Source: Bostrychus sinensis
Lineage: Eukaryota > Chordata > Actinopteri > Gobiiformes > Eleotridae
Reading direction: 5' to 3'
Assembly: GCA_020698575.1 (NCBI GenBank)
Contig: CM036251.1
Coordinates: forward strand, 3,671,788 to 3,735,787
DNA: 64,000 bases
A program made the translations under genes and the position numbers. Positions 44,493 through 56,538 of the stretch are shown here, piece after piece. The notes under the pieces were generated by a model that was not told the origin of the DNA, did not search any database, and worked only from the letters and a program-made list of their open reading frames with translations. The first letter of the stretch is position 1, and each line of letters opens with the position of its first letter.

Positions 44493-45735
44493 GTGAGTGG
44501 ACGCCGCTGCTGTCATGTTTCTGTCTCTGCGCCCCCAAAAAATCATCTGTATCCGAGAGGCGAGGGGCAAGAACACACACGCACGCACACACACAGAGGG
44601 ACGTGCCTTTAGAGCGATTTAGAGGAGGAACAGACTGCGTACCAACACCCAAAAAATGTGCAGATGTCTTGGATTTGAAGCGCGTAATAGTTGTGTTTTT
44701 GGTTCGTGGAGAAGCTGCTGAGAAATGACGCTGTGGGAACACAATAACACTCGAGTCAGTTCAGTGTTTATAGCCCAATAAAGGCTGTGTATGTGTGCAG
44801 TGATCAACAACTCTGCCTTCAGACCACATTTAGATAAGAATAGGTTTTCTACAGCCAGGTTCAGGCAAAATAATAACTTGGTTAAGGTTAGGGAAAGCCC
44901 TGGAGTCAAGTTAGCAATTATTTAAGCTGTTTCTATTTGTCAAAGTCTCCCAAAACACAAGAAGAAGCAATCTGGATTTGAATTAATGCTTTATATGGGA
45001 CTAAACCCAACTAAGCTAATCCAAAATCCAATGGTGACAACAAAAAACAGACTTTATTCTTGGTTATTAAGACTACATAGACACTCTTGTTTATGTTTTC
45101 TCATTTTAATGCAATGTGATTCTTGCCAAAACAGAAATGTGCCCTGTCAGCGCATTAGAGGGAGAATAAATGGCAAAATCTCATGCTTATTTAGCTTGTT
45201 ATGGTTAATGGTGTGTGGTTTGCTGTTAGGAAATGACACTGTGATAGCCGCACAAGTCAAGTCGAACCTGTGTGCAACGCTACATAAGTTTGTCTCTAAA
45301 TCCTGGTGATTCAGCCGTTGTAGCATTTTTATTATATCATCACATCAATCCTTTAGTGTGAGTAAATCAGGACAACCACAACCCAGAACTCAGCTGTGGT
45401 GGGAAGTTTAGGAGAATCTTCTTGTTTTTGGAGTCCGGGTGAATAGTTAGAGCCAAACGACAAACTAGAGATGGATTTATTTCTTGATTTTCATCACGGC
45501 AGGGCAGCAGGAAAAACTTCTTACAGATACGAAGGAAGAGAAAAGGAAAGTAAAGCTGATGCTACTCTTGTTTTGATTTCACATCTGTTAGCTCAGGAGT
45601 CTCCAGCTGTAGCATTAGATTATTGTGTTTTAGCATTGATGGGGGAAACCAAAAACCTGGCCCGTCAGACAAACTATTTTCCTGTTCTATACAAAGAAGT
45701 TAGTCTGGTAATCCTTTGCTTAAATTTAGTTTCTA
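44493..45735. other. Spacer, probable first intron if the CpG exon is real
   Basis: Begins GTGAGTGG. A short ACACACAC-rich stretch at 44573-44595. No gene recognised; the 137-codon frame at 45471-45884 runs into a dispersed repeat. Confidence 0.3.
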
Positions 45736-45739
45736 TGGG

Positions 45740-45930
45740 CGGAACAATCACAGGCAGAGTAACCAATCAGAGAAAAGAAGGGCGAGACGTAAGCAGTGCA
45801 CCGCTGACCCAAACAAACATGGCCGTTTTTGTCATAAAACACCAGACTACAGCATTACCTGAGCAGCTCTGTACTTATTTGTGAGCGGAGACAGCAGCAA
45901 AAGCCAGTTGTACAAAGACATCTTGAAAAA
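45740..45930 (+). repeat. Dispersed repeat shared with 16790-16990
   Basis: AGAGTAACCAATCAGAGAAA, CGTAAGCAGTGCACCGCTGA, CAAACATGGCC and AGTTGTACAAAGACATC correspond to the first copy. The 10-bp array starts where this repeat's similarity ends. Confidence 0.7.
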
Positions 45931-48900
45931 ACAGGCAGTAAAGGGCAGTAAAAGACAGTAACAGACTGTTAACAGACAGTAACAGACAGTAACATGCAGT
46001 AACAGACAGTAGCAGGCAGTAACAGGCAGTGACAGACAGTAACATGCAGTAACAGGCAGTGACAGGCAGTAACAGGCAGTAACAGACAGTAACAGACAGT
46101 AACAGGCAGTAACAGGCAGTGACAGGCAGTAACAGACAGTAACAGACTGTTAACAGGCAGTAACAGACAGTAACAGGCAGTAACAGAGAGTAACAGACAG
46201 TAACAGGCAGTAACAGGCAGTGACAGGCAGTAACAGACAGTAACAGGCAGCAACAGACAGTAACAGACTGTTAACAGGCAGTAACAGACTGTTAACAGGC
46301 AGTAACAGGCAGTAACAGGCAGTAACAGACAGTAACAGACAGTAACAAGCAGTAACAGACAGTAACAGACAGTAACAGACAGTAACAGGCAGTGACAGAC
46401 AGTAACATGCAGTAACAGACAGTAACAGACAGTAACAGGCAGTAACAGTCAGTAACAGGCAGTAACAGTCAGTAACAGGCAGTAACAGACAGTAACAGAC
46501 AGTAACAGGCAGTAACAGGCAGTAACAGACAGTAGCAGGCAGTAACAGACAGTAAAAGACAGTAACAGACTGTTAGCAGACAGTAACAGGCAGTAACAGG
46601 CAGTAACAGACAGTAGCAGGCAGTAACAGACAGTAAAAGACAGTAACAGACAGTAACAGGCAGTAACAGACAGTAGCAGGCAGTAACAGACAGTAAAAGA
46701 CAGTAACAGACTGTTAGCAGACAGTAACAGACAGTAACAGACAGTAACAAACAGTAACAGGCAGTAACAAACAGTAACAGGCAGTAACAGGCAGTAACAG
46801 ACAGTAACAGGCAGTAACAGACAGTAACAGGCAGTAACAGACAGTAACAGGCAGTAACAGACAGTAACAGACAGTAACAAACAGTAACAGGCAGTAACAA
46901 ACAGTAACAGGCAGTAACAGGCAGTAACAGGCAGTAACAGACAGTAACAGGCAGTAACAGACAGTAACAGGCAGTAACAGACAGTAACAGGCAGTAACAG
47001 ACATTAACAGACATTAACAGACATTAACAGATATTAACAGACAGTCACAGACAGTCACAGACAGTAACAGGCAGTGACAGACAGTAACAGACAGTAACAG
47101 ACAGTAAAAGACAGTAACAGACTGTTAACAGACAGTAAGAGACAGTAACAGACAGTAACAGACAGTAACAGGCAGTAACAGGCAGTAACAGACAGTAACA
47201 GGCAGTAACAGACAGTAACAGACAGTAACAGACAGTAACAGGCAGTATCAGGCAGTAACAGACTGTTAACAGACAGTAACAGACAGTAACAGGCAGTAAC
47301 AGGCAGTAACAAACATTAACAGATATTAACAGACAGTCACAGACAGTAACAGACATTAACAGACAGTAACAGGCAGTAACAGACAGTAACAGGCAGTAAC
47401 AGACAGTAACAGACAGTCACAGACAGTCACAGACAGTAACAGGCAGTAACAGACAGTAACAGACAGTAACAGACAGTAACAGGCAGTAACAGGCAGTAAC
47501 AGGCAGTAACAGACATTAACAGACATTAACAGACATTAACAGACAGTAACAGGCAGTAACAGACAGTAACAGGCAGTAACAGACAGTCACAGACAGTAAC
47601 AGGCAGTAACAGACAGTAACAGACAGTAACAGACTGTTAACAGACAGTAACAGACAGTAACAGACAGTAACAGACTGTTAACAGACAGTAACAGACAGTA
47701 ACAGACAGTAACAGGCAGTAACAGGCAGTAACAGACAGTAACAGGCAGTAACAGACAGTAACAGGCAGTAACAGACAGTAACAGGCAGTAACAGGCAGTA
47801 ACAGACAGTAACAGGCAGTAACAGGCAGTAACAGACAGTAACAGACAGTAACAGACAGTAACAGACAGTAACAGACTGTTAACAGACAGTAACAGACAGT
47901 AACAGACAGTCACAGACAGTCACAGACAGTAACAGGCAGTAACAGGCAGTAACAGGCAGTAACAGGCAGTAACAGACACTAACAGGCAGTAACAGGCAGT
48001 AACAGGCAGTAACAGGCAGCAACAGACAGTAACAGACAGTAACAGGCAGTAACAGGCAGTAACAGACAGTAACAGACAGTAACAGGCAGTAACAGACAGT
48101 AACAGACAGTAACAGAAAGTGACACGCAGTAACAGACAGTAACAGACAGTAACAGACAGTAACAGGCAGTAACAGAAAGTGACACGCAGTAATAGACAGT
48201 AACAGACAGTAACAGGCAGTAACAGACAGTAACAGACAGTAACAGACAGTAACAGACAGTAACAGGCAGTAACAGACAGTAACAGACAGTAACAGACAGT
48301 AACAGGCAGTAACAGAAAGTGACACGCAGTAACAGACAGTAACAGACAGTAACAGACAGTAACAGGCAGTAACAGAAAGTGACACGCAGTAATAGACAGT
48401 AACAGACAGTAACAGACAGTAACAGACAGTAACAGACAGTAACAGGCAGTAACAGACAGTAACAGACAGTAACAGACAGTAACAGGCAGTAACAGAAAGT
48501 GACACGCAGTAACAGACAGTAACAGACAGTAACAGACAGTAACAGGCAGTAACAGAAAGTGACACGCAGTAATAGACAGTAACAGACAGTAACAGGCAGT
48601 AACAGACAGTAACAGACAGTAACAGACAGTAACAGGCAGTAACAGACAGTAACAGACAGTAACAGACAGTAACAGGCAGTAACAGAAAGTGACACGCAGT
48701 AACAGACAGTAACAGACAGTAACAGACAGTAACAGGCAGTAACAGAAAGTGACACGCAGTAATAGACAGTAACAGACAGTAACAGACAGTAACAGACAGT
48801 AACAGGCAGTAACAGACAGTAACAGACAGTAACAGACAGTAACAGGCAGTAACAGAAAGTGACACGCAGTAACAGACAGTAACAGACAGTAACAGACAGT

Positions 48901-49192
48901 AACAGGCAGTAACAGAAAGTGACACGCAGTAATAGACAGTAACAGACAGTAACAGGCAGTAACAGACAGTAACAGACAGTAACAGACAGTAACAGACAGT
49001 AACAGGCAGTAACAGACAGTAACAGACAGTAACAGGCAGTAACAGACAGTAACAGACAGTAACAGACAGTAACAGACAGTAACAGGCAGTAACAGACAGT
49101 AACAGACAGTAACAGGCAGTAACAGGCAGTAACAGACAGTAACAGACAGTAACAGACAGTAACAGGCAGTAACAGACAGTAACAGACAGTAT
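45931..49192. repeat. Giant 10-bp minisatellite, about 3.26 kb
   Basis: About 326 units of ACAG(A/G)CAGTA. Common variants are ACAGACATTA, ACAGTCAGTA, CACAGACAGT and an ACTGTTAACAG inverted-looking unit. The minus strand is nearly stop-free in all frames, so long Tyr/Cys/Leu-rich pseudo-frames appear (up to 456 codons at 47879-49249); these are not genes. A higher-order repeat occupies 48091-48930. Confidence 0.97.
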
Positions 49193-49199
49193 AACACAG

Positions 49200-50068
49200 T
49201 GAAAGCTCTTGTCTTCCTGCTCTGTTTCGGTGAGGCGTGGTTGCGTCATGCTAAATCAGCCCCTGTCCCGGAGCAGTGATGTGCCCCAGGGCCACTCTGA
49301 ACCTCGTTAGCCACAGTCAGGACGGCCTGTGTGCCTCGTTAGGGGTCACCCAGGGCCCTTTCCTGCAAAGATACACGGACACCGCCGCTGTCTGAGCTGC
49401 TAATTAGACCAGAGTCATTCTCACTGACAGATGTGGAGATGCTCTGTGAGAGGAGGATGCTGGGATTTAAACTGCCATAGATTTTCTCTTATAGTATTCT
49501 GTTTTAATAATCATCTCTAAAAACACATGGCCTTTATACATCATCTGGACTTTATTATCAAATTTGAACTGGTTGGTCGACACTACTTATCAACATTGAA
49601 GTATTGGCTGATGATAACTCAGAATAAGGGTCTGTTTCAGTGTGGGGCGGGCTATGTCTGCTCACACAGAGAAACAGGTAAAAAACAAAACAAAATAAAC
49701 ATAATCAGAGACAAGGGAAGCAAAGTGAAAGGGATATTTTGGAAATGCATTCACTAGATGCACAAGTCAGAGAAAAATGTGGGATTAGTCTTTTTTTTTT
49801 TACAAATAAATCAGAAGCTTAGATGCTTTTTTCCCTTTTTTTATAGCATTTTATTGGTTTATTTTCAGTTTACAAGATGCAAAGTGAAAAACAAACATGT
49901 CCAGTCAGTAGACCACACGTCGCCCCCAAGAGTCCATCCCCAAAGGAGAAGCAGGCCGTTAGAGGCCTCATGCTGCTCACGTCACATCTACCCATCCCCA
50001 CACACTTTCAAAATATAACCAACATTAAAACGTGGAATAAAATAAACTAAAAATAAACTGTTTTAATA
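49200..50068. other. Unique spacer
   Basis: 49210-49450 is a balanced non-repetitive block with GCTAATTAGACC, possibly conserved noncoding DNA. The rest is AT-rich with no gene recognised. Confidence 0.3.
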
Positions 50069-50076
50069 ATAATAAA

Positions 50077-50526
50077 TAGGGCTGCACAATATGGAGAAAA
50101 CATGCAATATTCGATAACTATGTTGAAAATTGCGATAACGATATTATTGTGATATTTGAAAATAGAGCCTACTTTTCGAGCATAGTAAGTGAAATTCACT
50201 ACATTTCACAAAAATGTAAGTTCCTGTATTTACAAGTCAAAACAGCGACAAAATCAAAACTTAACACAGACTAAACCAGGAATAAAACAAGGCTAAGCTG
50301 TGACTAAATTAATTAAATTACCACTAAAACTGGACTTTTTAAACATTTTTATTTAGTCACAACACATGTTCTTTTAAGGCTCTGGTGGAAAATGATTCTT
50401 CAGTGTAAATCTCTGTCAGATGGAAGACCACAGCGTTATTGTGATATATTTAGATTCTTGCGATACGGATATTGCGTTTGCTGATATTGCGATAACGATA
50501 ATTTTGCGATATATTGTGCAGCCCTA
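50077..50526 (-). mobile_element. hAT-type MITE, TAGGGCTGCACAATAT family (copy 1)
   Basis: Starts TAGGGCTGCACAATAT, ends ATATTGTGCAGCCCTA. ATAATAAA flanks both sides (50069-50076, 50527-50534), a perfect 8-bp duplication. Both ends carry repeated GCGATA/ATATCG words. Confidence 0.9.
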
Positions 50527-50979
50527 ATAATAAAAACCTTTATACATAACACATGACACAACTCCAACTCCATCATCGCTTTAAACAGTGACATGTTATA
50601 TTTGTTTGGGTTGCACAATGTGGTTATTATATTAAATTATAGTCATAATTATAGCAATTATTACATTTTTTGTTGCTTTTTTCAAAAAATGCTAATCCAA
50701 AAAAGAAATTGGACATTTGCTCATCAATATAACACACTTAGTCTAGACGTAGGAATGAAGGCTATTTCCAAACTTTGTTATTAAAGTCAGGATATAATCA
50801 ATATAATCTACAGCATATACAAAGTCTGTTTTAACCTCATTATGGTGTGCATGTTAAAATAATCAGAATCAAAAATCACTCCGCTCAGTCAAATGTAAAA
50901 GTAATTGTCTTCATTGTCCAGCGGTCAATATTATAATTTAATTTAGTTCAGTTCAACCTTTACAGTGCTGCGGCTCAGG

Positions 50980-51140
50980 GAGCTCCCTGTCGGTGGAGTG
51001 GTTAGCTCTTTTCATTCAGAGTGTTAGAAGTTTGATTTCTCAGATGCGTAGCCAAAAACCCCAGTATGTGCCGGTCCCAAGCCTGGATAAATCAAGCCAA
51101 GTCAAGTCAAACTTCATTTAGCACAACCTTGAGTGCTGTA
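50980..51140. mobile_element. SINE/retroelement fragments
   Basis: GTGGAGTGGTTAGCTC and AGTATGTGCCGGTCCCAAGC followed by GGATAAATCAAGCC, then AAGTCAAGTCAAACTTCATT with GTGCTGTACA, are parts of common fish SINE and LINE tails. The remaining sequence to 51300 has a further word CATCTGGTGTAAAAACC. Confidence 0.5.
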
Positions 51141-52320
51141 CAAGCCACGGATAAACAGTATTTGAGTCATAAATACACAAACTCATTAAAGGACGATAGA
51201 AGGGTGTGAAAAACAAGAAGTAAAAACAACATTTAATCAAATAAATAAATATCAGTTAACTAAAAACTCTGCATCTGGTGTAAAAACCTGACAAAATACC
51301 CATGATAATGATTTACAATGGTGATAAAGGAAAGGAGCAGCTGAGAAAAAACAACTTATTCTGCAGTTCAACCTTTACAATAAGAAGATATGGAGCATTC
51401 ACATACTGCAAATTCAATTGTCACTGCTATTGTCAATATACTGTAGGTGTCACAGAATCTCCTGAAAAGGTGAAAACATTTTGACAAATTACTCCCATTA
51501 CCTTTATTTTAACCTTTTGTATTTCTTATAGGTTAGCTCTTTAATGGGGGCCAAATTGTTGGGAAAGAGCCATTCAGAAGACTCATTTTTGTATTTACGT
51601 GGGCCTAATTTTTAAGAAGCCAGTGGGTTCTTTCAGAAAATAACACCTGGATGAGTGACACATTATATTTTTGATCAGAATAGAACATATTCTGTTGGTG
51701 GGACATTATTACTGTCCATTTTGATACATTTTTCAGTAAAATCGCAAGCATAATGTTTGTTCGTGCCTTTCCATTGGTTGAAATCCCGCTTCTTATAAAC
51801 CAATAGCCAGATGTTGCAAAGTCTATATATAAGACAAACAGTGGAAACTCGAGTTAAATGTGTTTTTCTCCAGATTCACTGAACTTTGGGGCTGTGAGAC
51901 GTTGTTGATTGTGGCTGAGGTTTGCACTCCGCTGATGCGTGCAGCCACTCGGACTTGATTTGTCCGTGGAAAGGTTAGACAAATGCCAGTAATAATTGCC
52001 ACGTTGGCTCTTCTTGACCCATTCTCTCGTCCCATTCCGCCGTGACTCAGGTCTGACTCCGGGATGATTATTGTCCTCGATGCACTGACAGTCTCCGGCC
52101 GTCAAACCAGAGGGAAGAAAAAATAATAATAGAGAGGAGAGAGCTTGAAATGTTACTGTCTGACTTCCCTACAGTATGTTTTTTTTTTATTTGGTTAACA
52201 CTATTTTGGCCTCTTAACAAAACTTATGCTATTAAATTAAATCTCAGACATATACAGGCTACTATGGACCAAGAAGTGGTGAGTTGTAGGGATTACGCAG
52301 TACAAGGTGATGGTTGAGCA
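51141..52320. other. Spacer without recognisable genes
   Basis: 51860-52110 is balanced unique sequence and might be conserved. Nothing coding recognised. Confidence 0.3.
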
Positions 52321-53042
52321 CTGTATTTTCTGGACTATAAGTCGCACTAGCCAAAAAATGCATAATGAAGAAGAAAAAAATGTATATAAGTCGCACTGGA
52401 CTATAAGTTGCATTTTTTTGGGGACATTTATTTTACAAAATCTGGCATCAAGAACAGACATTTCATGTTGAAAGGCAAGTTATAGTAATAATAGAATAGA
52501 GAACAACAGCTGAATAGGTGTGTGCTATGCTAACGTAACACATTGATGGTTATTCAGCTACATGAAGCATAAACAACGAACTGAATAGGTGTCTCGTATG
52601 TTAACGTAATATATTAACAGTTATTCACATAACTATAGCATAAAGAACATAATATAACAAGTTCACCAAACTCACCATCTCACTCCTAATCGCTAAATCC
52701 TTTAAATTCTTCATCCTCGGTGTCGCTTCTGAACAACTCCGCCAACTCCGGAGGTAGACGAAGCGCCGCTTCCTCCTCTGCGTGGCTGTCGTCAGACTCA
52801 GCATCAGTTCCATTTCCAATTATTCCGCTCTTTCTCAGTTGTCTTTATAGCCTAAGTTGTTAGCGCTAATGTTTACATTTTAAATTGTCAGTGGTACAGG
52901 TGCAGCAGATGCTGGGACACAAGCCTAGAGCGCCCTCTAACCAACACCTGAAATATTTTAATATATAAGTCACACCTGAGTATACGTCGCACACCTAGAC
53001 AGACGATGGAAAAAAGTGTGACTTATAGTCCAGAAAATACGG
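52321..53042. mobile_element. Pogo-like element, internally deleted
   Basis: Inverted ends CTGTATTTTCTGGACTATAA and TTATAGTCCAGAAAATACGG, the latter followed by TA (53043-53044). A second internal copy of the GACTATAAGT word occurs near 52400. It holds the transposase tail at 52686-52844. Confidence 0.75.
52686..52844 (-). pseudogene. C-terminal tail of a pogo-like transposase
   Basis: In the minus-strand frame ending at TAG (52686-52688) the sequence reads RQLRKSGIIGNGTDAESDD, then HAEEEAALRLPPELAELF, then RSDTEDEEFKGFSD and stop, 53 codons. The R-K-S-G-I turn followed by an acidic tail with L-x-P-E-L-A-E-L-F-x-S-D-x-E-x-E-E-F resembles the end of fish pogo/Tigger-type DDE transposases. The HTH domain, the DDE catalytic core and any start codon are absent; an in-frame TAA precedes it. 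The flanking element has TA on its right side, as pogo elements do. It is a relic that can be used to identify the autonomous parent. A different in-phase ATG frame on the same strand (52625-52819) is a shadow. Confidence 0.7.
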
Positions 53043-53269
53043 TATTTGAAAAACTTTGAAAGAGCTTACAGTATTTATACCAGGCTAGGAGCGATGCTGT
53101 GAACACCAGCATTGCAAAAAAAAAAAAAAAAAAGTCCAACTTTATAATTCACAATATATATCGAGAAAACAGAATCCAGCTCCTGTTAATACAAGTAAAC
53201 AGTCACATTTGTAATGACCCAAACAGCTCTTATAGTTTTTTATTAACGTGAACAGTAAGTTAGCAAAAC

Positions 53270-53740
53270 TAGCTTTTATAAGAGTTAAAAATATAATTCC
53301 AGTTAAAGTGTGTTTTAAAAGGTGTTTTCTTCTCCAGTCTTTTTGAAATAATTTTGCACTCGTCTTCTGTTGTGGAGCTGTTACTGTGACTCTGCAGAGA
53401 ACACTTGGATTCGGTGTCTGTCGCCCCCTGCTGGCAACGGTGGGGACTGGACAAAGCATGCGACATGATGCTAACAGATAAATGAGCTGACTGCTTTGTA
53501 GTGACGGAGGTTTAAGGCTGAAATGATCAGAACGAGTCCGGTGACGGTGTCTGGGCTTTAGAAACAGCACAGGAGCACTTCCTGGTTTCACCGTGTCTAC
53601 TGTAGAGCTGTGAGAACGGGCGTTTTCAGCTCTGGAGAAGGGCAGCGCCTCAGGATTACTCAAACATGTGTGAATGAAACGAAATACTACTCCAGGAGGA
53701 ATTAAGGATGGTTAAAAGCTCCAAAAAGTTGATTTAGTGC
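53270..53740 (-). repeat. Dispersed repeat, inverted copy of 18056-18555
   Basis: Reads as the reverse complement of the first copy through TCGCCCCCTGCTGGCA, GAGTCCGGTGACGGTGTCTG and GGAGCACTTCCTGGTTTCAC. An A-run of about 19 bases lies just before at 53117-53134. Confidence 0.75.
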
Positions 53741-53741
53741 A

Positions 53742-54140
53742 GGGACGTCCACCTTTTTTTTTTTTAAAGAGGGCCAGCTTTAAAGATGTGCAAAGGTCCA
53801 AGGGCCGACAGTCGCTGCTGATTTTTTTCTAGGAACTGAATGCACATAGAGTATACATTAAATGCATACTATTTTCTTTTCAAAAGCCAAATAAATATAA
53901 GTTCTCTTCTTTGACGACAAAATCTAAAACCAATTCCAACAAAATAACGCCTCTGAACATAAATAACATCTCTAGGTATTTATTTATTTTTTTTAGCTCA
54001 GCCCATAATGTTTCTAATAGCTCTGACTTTTTATACAAATGTGCAGACAAAACTACAGAAACACTGAATGAAAGTACTGGTCAGCCATTAGTCATACATT
54101 TTGTCATAGAAGCCTCTGGGCCGCACTTTGGACTTGTTAT
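53742..54140. mobile_element. hAT-type MITE (CAGGGACGTCC ends)
   Basis: CAGGGACGTCCACC with GAGGGCCAGC at the left and TGGGCCGCACTTTGGAC at the right match a common fish hAT MITE. Exact right end and duplication not resolved. Confidence 0.5.
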
Positions 54141-56020
54141 TATTAGTCACACAACTCCAGTATTTATACAGAATATTTATGGATATTTTATAGATTTAGA
54201 ATTATCTGAGTGTCACCAAACCTTTCTGTTGCCATGTTTGGTATTAATATATCAATCTTGTTTAACCTGGACTCTAAAAAATGTCCTGTTTTGATCTCGC
54301 GTTGCTTCAAACAAACGCTGACATGAATGATAAACATTGCGTGGCAGGGATTATAGTAGAAGATGCTATGGACGGCTTTCCTCTCCTCCATAAACGCTCC
54401 ATAAAGTCCTGTAGCGTATCCCCGGTCCCGGTGCCAGCTGGACCAGATGATGAGTGGAGATGGTCCAGGCTGTAAAACCTCCTTCAGATCTCGCTGTCGA
54501 GTGCTTAGCCGCTCCGCCGAACACGACGACGGCACGCTTTAAAATGGTGTTTATTAAAAGTGAGAGTGATATCCGGGCCATATGTGCGACATACGGACGT
54601 CTACTTCGAGCGCCGGTATATTCTCAGACAGCCGGGTGTGACTCGAGACGATCACAGCTGCTGTTTTAGAGCAACTTTTAAAACCACACCAAGGTTTAAA
54701 ACTGACGCTGAGCCAAAATCTGATGCTGTTGATGTTTGAGCAGTTACTTTTTAATGAGCAGGATATAATCACTTCTTCTTCTTTATTTGTGGATTTTCCC
54801 TACAGGGCTCTCCACAGCCTGTTGTTTTGTTTTGTTTTCTTTTGTTTTACGCTAGATGTCCCTTCTGAGGCTCTCCATTTATCTGGGCTTGGGAGCAGTA
54901 CAAGTAGTACACTGACCTGTGATCCCCTAAACTCAAGTCCCACTTGAGGTACGCAGACTTCTTCTGGTGGTACTTAGGAGTTGATTTAGTTTAAATTATA
55001 CACTATTTTACTCCTGATTTAGCCTTCTTTTGTTTGGAAATTAAATGTAAAGTTTAGACCACTGCTTAGTCTTGCTTTAGTCCTGTTTGAGTCCTATCAG
55101 TCCTTTTTTTAGACCTGGTTTAGTCCTGGTCATGTGATGTTTTTGTCCTGATTTACTGTATAGGCCAATTTGAATTTCTTTACACTACATTTTAAGTTTA
55201 ATATGAGTAAAAATAGGTCAATTATTATTGTGATTTAGATGAAATACCTTTTTTAAGTTAGAAATTGCATCTTTTATTTTTATATATTTGTTTTGTTGCA
55301 TAGAATCATGCTGGGTGTGTTGGGTGGAGCCTTGGGGTGGAGCCTAGTGCTTATAACCAGCAGGTGGGGTAGCCCTTTGTTCTCTTTTGTGGAGGTGTGG
55401 AAGCTCGCCAGGGTCTGAGGCCTAACAGTTTTTGACTGTGTTTCTACTTCTATTGTGGATTACCTATGTGTGGACTGTGGATCACATGCTGTGGAATTTG
55501 GTGTACCATCCATTCTTATTAAACAACAACAACATCAATATTTGTAAGTCTGGACAATTCTCTTCATTATTCATTTTTAACACACGTCAAGCTCAAGCTA
55601 AATCCCTGGCAGCTACAGTGGCATGTTGAGTTAAAACTGCTGCAACATTTACTAATACTCATTTAGTCCATTTCAGTAGTACTTGTAAAGCCAAATATAT
55701 TCTGAGATGGTTTTTGGTGTGAAAAGTTTAAGAACCACTGACAGACATTTTTAGTCGCGCAGATTCTGTGAGGGAGAAACTTCAGCCACAAGGTTGTCTT
55801 TGTGCTAATCCCAAGCCCACAAAAATGAACAAGGATGAGTTAGGAGGGACAACAACAAAAAAAAACAAAAAAAAAAACAAAAACAAAATTGCTAGCCCAA
55901 CATCCCAGGGGCTTTGCTTTTTTCCACTCGAACCAAAATGTTATAGCATTTTTTATTCATGCCTGTTTGGTCCGCTTTTCTTTCAGTCATAAAGTAGTTA
56001 GTTTTTTGTTAGCTGCCAGG
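54141..56020. other. Spacer without recognisable genes
   Basis: 54290-54700 is more GC-rich and CpG-containing than its surroundings, without a recognisable exon. 55065-55140 holds TTTAGTCCTGG-like words. 55855-55890 is an A-rich simple repeat. Confidence 0.3.
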
Positions 56021-56028
56021 GTTAAAAT

Positions 56029-56468
56029 TAGGGCTGCACAATATTTCACAAAATTATCGCAATATCAGCAAACGCAATATCTGTATCGCAAGAATCTAAA
56101 TATATCGCAATAACGCTGTGGTCTTCCATCTGACAGAGATTTACACTGAAGAATCATTTTCCACCAGAGCCTTAAAAGAACATGTGTTGTGACTAAATAA
56201 AAATGTTTAAAAAGTCCAGTTTTAGTGGTAATTTAATTAATTTAGTCACAGCTTAGCCTTGTTTTATTCCTGGTTTAGTCTGTGTTAAGTTTTGATTTTG
56301 TGTCTGTTTTGACTTGTAAATACAGAAACTTACATTTTTGTGAAATGTAGTGAATTTAACTTACTATGTTCCAAAAGTAGGCTGTATTTTCAAATATCGC
56401 AATAATATTGTTATCGCAATTTTCAACATAGTTATTGAATATCGCATGTTTTCTCCATATCGTGCCTA
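56029..56468 (+). mobile_element. hAT-type MITE, TAGGGCTGCACAATAT family (copy 2)
   Basis: GTTAAAAT flanks both sides (56021-56028, 56469-56476). The right terminus is shortened to CGTGCCTA. Orientation is opposite to copy 1. Confidence 0.85.
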
Positions 56469-56538
56469 GTTAAAATTAATCAGTTTTGCTCGCTCTTCCT
56501 TCTGAGCTTTTCCAAAAGACTAACTCGTGTCTTTGTCT

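Noticed and set aside
43952..44742. Overlapping frames of 90-161 codons in the CpG-rich block
   Set aside because: Stop-poor because of GC content, present on both strands, mostly without ATG starts, and without recognisable domains.
45471..45884. 137-codon ATG frame
   Set aside because: No recognised motif, and its last third lies in a dispersed repeat shared with 16790-16990, where the frame is not kept.
47879..49249. 456-codon minus-strand frame and several others of 85-425 codons across 45.9-49.2 kb
   Set aside because: They are read-through of a 10-bp repeat that is stop-free in several frames; composition is only Y, C, L, S, V, T, and overlapping frames are equally long.
54290..54700. 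Host exon in a GC-richer block
   Set aside because: Short frames in several phases, no recognised protein and no convincing splice-site pair.
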